Of a stretch of DNA of 38,634 bases, positions 30,437 to 36,363 are shown piece by piece. The notes under the pieces are model-generated. The model was given only the letters and a program-made list of their open reading frames with translations. It did not search any database and was not told where the DNA came from. Position numbers and translations under genes: made by a program. Each line of letters begins with the position of its first letter. Positions within the stretch are counted from its first letter, which is position 1. The stretch spans positions 1 to 38,634 of the forward strand of contig JBBSWW010000005.1 of the NCBI GenBank assembly GCA_038046085.1. Direction: 5' to 3'. This DNA comes from GW2011-AR18 sp038046085 (GTDB lineage: Archaea > Nanobdellota > Nanobdellia > SCGC-AAA011-G17 > GW2011-AR18).

Positions 30437-33058
30437 TTACTTCTTGACTACACTCTTTAATCTTTTCTCTTCTGTTTTAACTTCTTTTATTACTGCTTTT
30501 ATCTGTTCATCTTTCCATTTCTTTGCCTTTAACGAGCTTAATATCTTATCATCTTTTATTCCTCTTTTTCTGCTCTCTCTTACAAAGTTTTTCACAGCTA
30601 AATAGTCTTTTTCATTGTTGAACATTAATATTGCTGGTTTATTTATTAAGTATTTATTCAGTAATCCTCCTTTGAAGAATAATCCAAAGTATACTATGAC
30701 TCCTATTAATATAATTACTAATATCATCACCCAGTATGCTCTTTGTGGTTTACAGTCTTGTGCACAATTATCACTATTCTCTTGACTTACATCGCATATA
30801 TTGTCTCCGCATACACTATCTTTATTTCCTGTTTTTACATCCTCTATGTTTTCTAGATCGCTTGGGATGTTTATTGTCTTTGTATTTAATGCATTGAATA
30901 ATAATCCGTCTTCCAGTGTATATTCTATTGTATTTCCTGAGAATGTTATTATGTTTGGTGTTGTGAAATTATAATTTTCAGGAGTTATGACATCTTTTAT
31001 TTTAGTGCTTGTAGGTATTACCTCATATTTCTGTCCGTTTCCTGTTATTGTTTTCTTTATATATAGGAAATCATCTATCCTTTCTTTGCTATATATTAAT
31101 TTTATTGATCTTGCCTCTCCGTTTATTATTAATTCACTCTGTGCTCTTAATATCTGTGATCTTGCATTATCATTTTCAGCTATATCTGTTGGTATATCAT
31201 TTATGCTTGTTATTTTTGGTGTGAATGTTGTTATATCAATGCTTATATCCATAGGTATTGTATTCTTTATTTCATTTAATTTGCTTGTTTTTTGCTCTTC
31301 TGTTAAATTTGTATTATTAGATGATTTAATTGCTGTAACTTCTGTGTATGCATTGTTTAATATCTCATTTAATCCTATCTGTTCTGCACTATCTTTTAAT
31401 TGTGATGATCCTGATTCTATCTTTGCTCTTAATTTATTTATATCCTGTATTATACTGTCTGCTTCACTGCTTATGCTGTAATTTCCTTTATTTATTGTTA
31501 ATGTCAATACCTCTCTTCCGCTTAATTCATCATCATCTGTAACTGTCAATACAACATTATAGCTGCTCTCATTTGTATATACATGACTTGTCTTTTCTCC
31601 CTCTGCTTTTGTTCCATCACCAAATTCCCATTCATATTTTATGATATCAGCTCTTATCTTTGTTGATGAACTTCCATCGAATAATACCATTTCTCCTGTC
31701 TTAGGATTTGTTGGACCATATCTTATGAATGCTTTTGGCACATCTACTACTTTGAAATTTATTCTTTTACTTTTTAATATTCCATTTAAAGTATTTATCT
31801 CTGCATATATCTCATTTGTATTTCCTTTTGTGTTTGGTGCTATCAGATTCTTTATATCTGTTAATTGTCTCTGTATTGTTCCTGTATTGTTTATTCTCTC
31901 TGCTAAATAACTTAATGTAGCAAAACTATTCAATTCTCTTGCTATTCCATCATATTCATATTGTATTGATGGGTTGCTTAATATTACTCTTCCAGGTGTT
32001 TTTGAGCTTATACTTATTGGTACTAGTAAACAGGTATCGCACTCATTATTTTGCAGATAATTATTTATTACATCCTTGTCTATTGTTACTCTTATGCTAT
32101 TATCTAATACATTGTTATATTTTGCATAATCTCCATATATGTAATAATCTTCTGATAAGTCCTGTCCGTTAGCATATCCTGACATTATCTTCTCATCTAG
32201 ATCAGTTCCAAGTTTAAAATAATTTGTTGCATACTCATCACCAGTTGCATATGCGCATAATGAATATATACCATCTTCTGCTACATCTTTATCTATTTCA
32301 CAATTTACTTCTTGTTGCATTCCAGTAAATGTTTTTATCTCGCAGCATTTTTCTGTACTGCAGTCTGGTTTGTACCCTAATGGTTCTTTTGTCAATGTTA
32401 AGTTTAGTGTTGCATCATTTACTAATCTTTGTACATTTGCTTTCAATCTATATTTTTTTGATGCATTTAGTATTACGCTTTCGCAGAATATATCTGATCC
32501 TCTTATGTATACTGAGCCGTCAGGTGTATTATCTGCTAGATAACTTCTGTTTAATTGTTCATATCCTAATAATGTATTCCCTTGATATTTGTAATCATTT
32601 ATATTATCATTTCCTATGTCTATGCTTACATCACTTGGTTTGTTTTCATTGAATGTCTCGCCTTTTATGTCAAACTGTATGCTGTTTACAGATATTTTCC
32701 CAGCTGTTCTATCCCTTCCTGAGAAATCTAATCCTAATACTGTCTTTTTTTCCTGTTTGCTGAAATCAACATTTACAATGTTTAAATTCTCTCCATTCTT
32801 TCTGTATTCAGCTTCTAATAGGTCATAATCTTCAAGCAGGTCTATTATTTGTGTTTCATATACTTCCGAGTTTACATGGAATGATAATTTAGAATCTTTT
32901 AATATTGGCTCAGTGAAATTGAATATTACATATCCATCAAAGCTCTGTCCAGGTCCTACTTTATCTTTTGTCAGGTTTATATCAAGAAAACTTGCAGTTG
33001 CAAAATTAGCTAATAATATTATAAATACTAGTAATATGCACCCCTTTAACACTTTCAT
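30437..33058 (-). CDS. Large secreted PKD-domain surface protein with cytoplasmic tail
   Basis: Exported, single-pass protein of 873 residues. A signal peptide covers about 1-22 (LLANFATA). Several beta-sandwich regions follow, with Cys-rich strands (CSTEKCCEIK). A PKD domain lies around 445-530 (KYEWEFGDGTKAEGEKT, then YNVVLTVTDDDE). After a helical segment comes a Cys-rich CGDNICD...NCAQDC motif (about 750-770), like those in DPANN surface proteins. A membrane helix (about 776-797) leads to a ~75-residue basic cytosolic tail (KRGIKDDKILSSLKAKKW) that resembles a helical regulatory or docking domain. Role: probably cell-surface binding or sensing; unknown partner. Its many Cys would need DsbB-type oxidation. 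Confidence 0.75.
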   Translation of the reverse strand: MKVLKGCILLVFIILLANFATASFLDINLTKDKVGPGQSFDGYVIFNFTEPILKDSKLSFHVNSEVYETQIIDLLEDYDLLEAEYRKNGENLNIVNVDFSKQEKKTVLGLDFSGRDRTAGKISVNSIQFDIKGETFNENKPSDVSIDIGNDNINDYKYQGNTLLGYEQLNRSYLADNTPDGSVYIRGSDIFCESVILNASKKYRLKANVQRLVNDATLNLTLTKEPLGYKPDCSTEKCCEIKTFTGMQQEVNCEIDKDVAEDGIYSLCAYATGDEYATNYFKLGTDLDEKIMSGYANGQDLSEDYYIYGDYAKYNNVLDNSIRVTIDKDVINNYLQNNECDTCLLVPISISSKTPGRVILSNPSIQYEYDGIARELNSFATLSYLAERINNTGTIQRQLTDIKNLIAPNTKGNTNEIYAEINTLNGILKSKRINFKVVDVPKAFIRYGPTNPKTGEMVLFDGSSSTKIRADIIKYEWEFGDGTKAEGEKTSHVYTNESSYNVVLTVTDDDELSGREVLTLTINKGNYSISSEADSIIQDINKLRAKIESGSSQLKDSAEQIGLNEILNNAYTEVTAIKSSNNTNLTEEQKTSKLNEIKNTIPMDISIDITTFTPKITSINDIPTDIAENDNARSQILRAQSELIINGEARSIKLIYSKERIDDFLYIKKTITGNGQKYEVIPTSTKIKDVITPENYNFTTPNIITFSGNTIEYTLEDGLLFNALNTKTINIPSDLENIEDVKTGNKDSVCGDNICDVSQENSDNCAQDCKPQRAYWVMILVIILIGVIVYFGLFFKGGLLNKYLINKPAILMFNNEKDYLAVKNFVRESRKRGIKDDKILSSLKAKKWKDEQIKAVIKEVKTEEKRLKSVVKK

Positions 33059-33071
33059 TATATATAATTGT

Positions 33072-33587
33072 CTAGAACTCCTTTAAAAGTTTTCCCCTTT
33101 CCTGTTCTATTACCTTTATCTTTGCATTATCAAATTCTTCTTTTATTCCATGTATACTATAAAGGAATATTCCTAATGCACTTACTTCAGATATTGGCTG
33201 GCTTGTTACACTTATATTATAATCGCTTAATTGATAATATTCTGGTTCTACTTTCTCCCCTCCTACTATTATAAGTTGTTTTTCTTCTTTTTGGAGTTTT
33301 TTAACATATTTTTCAAAACTTAATCCATACATTGTCAGATGACTTATTGTATATCCCTGTTTTTTCTTATCTTTTATCAATTGTATCTCATTCTTTATAT
33401 GTTCTATCTTGAATGGTCCACCGAATTTTTCTGTTATTTTATCTATGCTTGATTCCATCTCAGAATCTTTGTCTCCTGAATAATATATTGCACTTGCTCC
33501 TAAACTTCTAGAAGTTAATCCAACATGTGTTGTTATTCTCTTATCTCTTGCAATTCTATGGTTTAATCTTAGTATTTCTATTTGCAT
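33072..33587 (-). CDS. trm56: tRNA (cytidine(56)-2'-O)-methyltransferase
   Basis: Archaeal SPOUT-family enzyme that 2'-O-methylates C56 in the T-loop. It has 171 residues, the usual size. The N terminus EILRLNHRIARDKRITTHVG (first 20 residues) and SRSLGASAIYY are strongly diagnostic; LIIVGGEKVE and the knot region ISVTSQPISEVSALGIFL complete the fold. The gene start overlaps the adk stop by ten bases, so it is the third gene of a three-gene operon (34572 to 33072). C56 in TTCAAAT occurs in all three tRNAs here. Confidence 0.94.
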   Translation of the reverse strand: MQIEILRLNHRIARDKRITTHVGLTSRSLGASAIYYSGDKDSEMESSIDKITEKFGGPFKIEHIKNEIQLIKDKKKQGYTISHLTMYGLSFEKYVKKLQKEEKQLIIVGGEKVEPEYYQLSDYNISVTSQPISEVSALGIFLYSIHGIKEEFDNAKIKVIEQERGKLLKEF

Positions 33588-34099
33588 TTTATCTTACCTA
33601 CTATAATCTCATTTACTTTTTCAGGTGTTCCTTTTGCACCTATTTTTATTATCCTATTCTTATAATATTTCAATAATGGTTTTGTCTCTTTCTCAAAGAC
33701 TTTGAACCTATGTTCTATTACATTGTCTTTATCATCAGTTCTTTTTTCTATTTTTGCTCTTTTCAATAATCTTTTTTTCAATAATTTTAATGGAGCTTCT
33801 AATACCAATATAATATCCGGCTTGTTTATCTTATCTAATATCCTTGCCTGGCTTATTTTTCTTGGATATCCATCTATTATGAAATTATCTTTTGGTATAT
33901 GTTTCATCATTATTGGTTCTATTATCCTTTCAGGCAATAAATCCCCGTTATCTACTATTTTTTTTATAGAACTATTTTTCTTCATCTCTTTTTTGATTAT
34001 ATTACTTGCAGTTATATGTTTTAATTTTAAGTATTTTGCTATTATCTCTGCCTGTGTACCTTTTCCAGATCCTGGTGCTCCTATTATTGCTATTTTCAA
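33578..34099 (-). CDS. adk: Adenylate kinase
   Basis: Interconverts AMP + ATP and 2 ADP. It has 173 residues. P-loop GAPGSGKGT (7-15), AMP-site helix, FIIDGYPR (about 73-80) with the catalytic Arg, RLLKRAKIEKRTDD as the short LID and FEKETKPLLKYY near the end. The LID is the short, zinc-less form. Middle gene of the operon; overlaps the upstream gene by four bases and trm56 by ten. Confidence 0.9.
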   Translation of the reverse strand: MKIAIIGAPGSGKGTQAEIIAKYLKLKHITASNIIKKEMKKNSSIKKIVDNGDLLPERIIEPIMMKHIPKDNFIIDGYPRKISQARILDKINKPDIILVLEAPLKLLKKRLLKRAKIEKRTDDKDNVIEHRFKVFEKETKPLLKYYKNRIIKIGAKGTPEKVNEIIVGKIKCK

Positions 34100-34572
34100 C
34101 CGAAAAATCTCTCCTCTTTTTCTTCTATATTATTCTTCCACGATTCTCTCATTGTTTCTGCAACTTCTTTTAGTTCTTTTTTGAATTCTTCCCATTTGAT
34201 TAATAAGTCTTTGATATACTCTATGTCATTTTCATCTGTTGTTTCTATGTCTAATAATAATGATCTTCTCTCAAATATCATAAGTTGTTTGTGGACTTTT
34301 ACTAACTCTAATCTTCTCTCTTCTGTGAATACTGAATTCTCATATGCTATTATCTGGCTCTGTGAATTTGGATATATCACATTCTCTATTATCCTTGCAA
34401 AAAATAATAGTTTATCATTCATTCTTCTTCTTATGGCTCTTGTCAAGAATTCTTTCTTCTCTATGGAACATATTTCGAAATCATCATTTATTTTTTCAAA
34501 TTCTGGCAATTTGTATTTCTTGCTTACTTTTTCATATTCTGTTTTTATATCAAAATTTTCTTCTTTAGCCAT
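34096..34572 (-). CDS. Hypothetical helical protein, first gene of adk-trm56 operon
   Basis: Protein of 158 residues, almost wholly helical and charged. Segments such as EFLTRAIRRRMNDKLLFFARIIENVI and a C-terminal KEVAETMRESW stand out; the rest has Glu/Lys-rich coiled-coil character. It starts an ATGA-overlapped operon with adk and trm56. I know no named family. A TATA-like element on the minus strand sits at about 34593-34603, 21-31 nt upstream, so the mRNA is probably leaderless. Confidence 0.6.
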   Translation of the reverse strand: MAKEENFDIKTEYEKVSKKYKLPEFEKINDDFEICSIEKKEFLTRAIRRRMNDKLLFFARIIENVIYPNSQSQIIAYENSVFTEERRLELVKVHKQLMIFERRSLLLDIETTDENDIEYIKDLLIKWEEFKKELKEVAETMRESWKNNIEEKEERFFG

Positions 34573-34615
34573 TTTATTGAATTAGTGTTTAAGTTTTATA
34601 AACTTTTTTATAAGT

Positions 34616-34684
34616 TGCTTGAGCCTCAGCCGTTCTATAATCTGCTATTAAGCACAGGTTCTGTTGATATCATTGACCCAAGCA
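34616..34684. ncRNA. Candidate structured RNA, strand uncertain
   Basis: In a 166-nt gap, TGCTTG (from 34616) pairs with CAAGCA (ending 34684); inside, GAGCCT (34621-34626) pairs with AGGTTC (34656-34661, one G-U) and TGCT/AGCA (34643-34654) closes an ATTA loop. It is unusually base-rich for this gap. The gene at 34739 ends about 55 nt away on the minus strand, so the element could be its 3' UTR or an independent RNA. On the minus strand a weak C-box-like ATGATAT and a CTGA lie inside the closing stem, but this is too degenerate to call a C/D RNA. TATA-like sequences flank both sides. Confidence 0.35.
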
Positions 34685-34738
34685 TTTACGTGTGCATGTT
34701 TATGTAGAAGAAAATGTTTATTAGGCTTTCTTTAATGT

Positions 34739-35113
34739 TTATTCTAAGTTTTCGTATGATTGAAGAGCATATACTGGTTCTCCGTTTAAAAAACATCCAA
34801 GAAGATTTCGTGGCAAAGAATATCCTGACTTATTAGCACAGAAAAACGGACTGCCAAAATTAACCTTTACTTTCCCACTTAATACAGGAATGTTATCAGT
34901 TCCTAAATATCCAATAGTTATAACCTCTTCATTTTTTCCAATTATTTTATAGGCTTTTAAGATAAGTTCATCCATATTGCTTACAGCTTTAGCCATTGTA
35001 GATTCTGCTATTGTCCCAGTGAATGTACTATTATTGATATTCCCTTGTGAGCTTAAAGTTCCAGCTATTCCTAAAACCAAGCCTGCAAGACCTCCAATAA
35101 TTGTTTTTTTCAT
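34739..35113 (-). CDS. Small exported or membrane-anchored protein
   Basis: Protein of 124 residues with a hydrophobic Gly-rich N terminus (TIIGGLAGLVLGIAGTLSS, residues 4-22), which could be a signal peptide or anchor, then a Ser/Thr/Asn-rich, strand-like body with two Cys (PFFCANK, LLGCFLN). No lipobox at the right place: the Cys are far downstream. Function unknown. Located 40 nt from the tRNA-Thr 3' end on the same strand. Confidence 0.55.
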   Translation of the reverse strand: MKKTIIGGLAGLVLGIAGTLSSQGNINNSTFTGTIAESTMAKAVSNMDELILKAYKIIGKNEEVITIGYLGTDNIPVLSGKVKVNFGSPFFCANKSGYSLPRNLLGCFLNGEPVYALQSYENLE

Positions 35114-35152
35114 AATAATTCTATAAACATTAAATTTAAAAGATTATTTAAA

Positions 35153-35238
35153 AGCCCTCGCCGAGATTTGAACCCGGAACCTTTGCCTCTTTAGTTATAT
35201 AATACCAAGGCAATGCACCGCCGTTATGCTACGAGGGC
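35153..35238 (-). tRNA. tRNA-Thr(GGU) with canonical intron
   Basis: On the minus strand GCCCTCG pairs with CGAGGGC; discriminator U, as common in archaeal tRNA-Thr, no CCA. The anticodon stem TTGCC/GGCAA closes loop T-T-GGT-A-A after removing the 14-nt intron. The T arm CCGGG TTCAAAT CTCGG is uninterrupted, unlike the Gly and Arg genes. The D stem is weak (GCA/TGC plus a U-G). Confidence 0.9.
35189..35202 (-). other. tRNA-Thr intron, canonical 37/38
   Basis: 14-nt intron TTATATAACTAAAG. Central helix TTGG/CTAA (one G-U), bulges TA|T and AG|A; the outer helix is the anticodon stem. Confidence 0.85.
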
Positions 35239-35304
35239 TTAAAGTTGTGCATTTATGAATCTTTTTAAGTATTTTGTAAATTTTCCAAAAATTTAAGGGA
35301 AAAA

Positions 35305-35313
35305 CTTATAAAC
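35305..35313 (+). promoter_or_regulatory. TATA/BRE promoter of the VapBC-like pair
   Basis: CTTATAAAC is 23-31 nt before the ATG at 35336, with AAGGGAAAA just before it as a likely BRE. Confidence 0.5.
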
Positions 35314-35335
35314 TACTTTTACTACTTTAATTACT

Positions 35336-35593
35336 ATGACTACTAAACCTATAAAAATAAGTGAAGAAAACTATGGTTGGCTTCTTCAAGTAGCCGGAGA
35401 CCTCCAAAAAATAAAAGGCAAAAATATAACATTAGATAATGCACTTACATATATAAGAAAATATAAAAAGGATGGAAGTGCGGAATTTTTATTAAAGTTT
35501 GCAGGAAAATGGAAGATGAATGATGGAGAAGCTGATAATTTGAAAAAAGAACTTAGTGAGGGGTGGAAAAAATGGAAAATAAAGTCTGTTTAG
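35336..35593 (+). CDS. Probable VapB-like antitoxin
   Basis: Protein of 85 residues upstream of and overlapping a PIN-domain toxin gene, the usual order of VapBC modules. The N terminus (TTKPIKISEENYGWLL) has the short strand-then-helix start of ribbon-helix-helix antitoxins; the C-terminal Lys/Glu/Trp-rich tail (SEGWKKWKIK) would wrap the toxin. Family assignment rests mainly on context. It overlaps the toxin gene by 22 bases. Codon use is A-rich like that of other likely acquired genes here. Confidence 0.68.
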   Translation: MTTKPIKISEENYGWLLQVAGDLQKIKGKNITLDNALTYIRKYKKDGSAEFLLKFAGKWKMNDGEADNLKKELSEGWKKWKIKSV

Positions 35594-35964
35594 ATTCAAA
35601 TTTTTTGATAGATTTACTTAGAAATAAAAAAACTGCAGTTGAATGGTTGGAAAATAATAAAGAAAAACAATTTTGCACAACTTCAATAAATGTATTTGAA
35701 TTGTTTTATGGGGCTTACAAATCAAATAAGGGAACAGAAATAGATTCATGTGAATCATTATTTGAGGGTTTGCCTATATTAAACTTGACAGAAAGATCAG
35801 CAAAAAAAGCAGGAAAAATTGCCGCAACATTAGATAAAAATGGAAAACATAAAGACTTTAGAGATATTTTAATAGCTTCAGTAGCTATAACAAAAAATAT
35901 TGGTCTTAAAACAGAAAATAAGAAGGATTTCGAGAATATAGAAGGTTTAAGATTAGTAGTTTAA
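35572..35964 (+). CDS. vapC: PIN-domain toxin (VapC-like)
   Basis: PIN-domain ribonuclease of 130 residues from the ATG at 35572. A GTG at 35563 would add three residues but falls on the ribosome binding site GAGGGG (35558-35563). Acidic metal-site residues are in place: Asp8 (CLDSNFLID), Glu43 (VFELFYG), Asp95/Asp98 (HKDFRDILIA) and a late Thr/Asn-rich LKTENKKDF segment. VapC toxins cut tRNA or rRNA; the target cannot be told. The context with intron-rich tRNAs is suggestive only. Confidence 0.86.
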   Translation: MENKVCLDSNFLIDLLRNKKTAVEWLENNKEKQFCTTSINVFELFYGAYKSNKGTEIDSCESLFEGLPILNLTERSAKKAGKIAATLDKNGKHKDFRDILIASVAITKNIGLKTENKKDFENIEGLRLVV

Positions 35965-35974
35965 TAATATTTTA

Positions 35975-36283
35975 CTATTTTATATAATCAAGTATTAATT
36001 CAACAAGTCTATTTGGTAGTTGATGATCTGGGTATTTGCTTTCTAAAGGAACGTTAGGGACTTCAAATTCATAATGCCCAGAACTGCTTCTGAATGGTTA
36101 TCTATAATCAAACTCATCTAATCTTTGTTGTGTAAAAACTTCAACAGCAAATTTTGTCAATGTTTCTTTATCAACTTTTTCAGCTATTCCTGTTGGTATG
36201 TATATAACTGTTTGTCCGCGAAATCTTCTAATCAAACATTCATTTCTTGAAAATGCTTCTTCTACGTCTTTATGCAAGGCCAT
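35975..36283 (-). pseudogene. Unknown small ORF split by one in-frame TAA
   Basis: On the minus strand the ATG at 36283 opens a 61-codon frame ending at TAA 36098-36100. The same frame then runs 40 more codons to TAG 35975-35977, with protein-like content (HYEFEVPNVPLESKYPDH, then LVELILDYI). One nonsense change thus appears to split a protein of about 102 residues. The first part is RHH-like or small beta in appearance (RRFRGQTVIYIPTGIAEKV); no family recognised. It lies between vapC and polB; a defence or toxin-antitoxin link is possible but unproven. Confidence 0.5.
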
Positions 36284-36363
36284 AAGTTGTTTCTTTTATG
36301 TTAATTTATAACAATTATTGTGATTCAGTTAACTTTTTAATTCTCATTGATATCTAATAATAT

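Noticed and set aside
34616..34684. Reading the structured gap element as a tRNA
   Set aside because: It has an acceptor-like stem of only six pairs, no D or T arm consensus and no anticodon loop of seven bases, even allowing introns.
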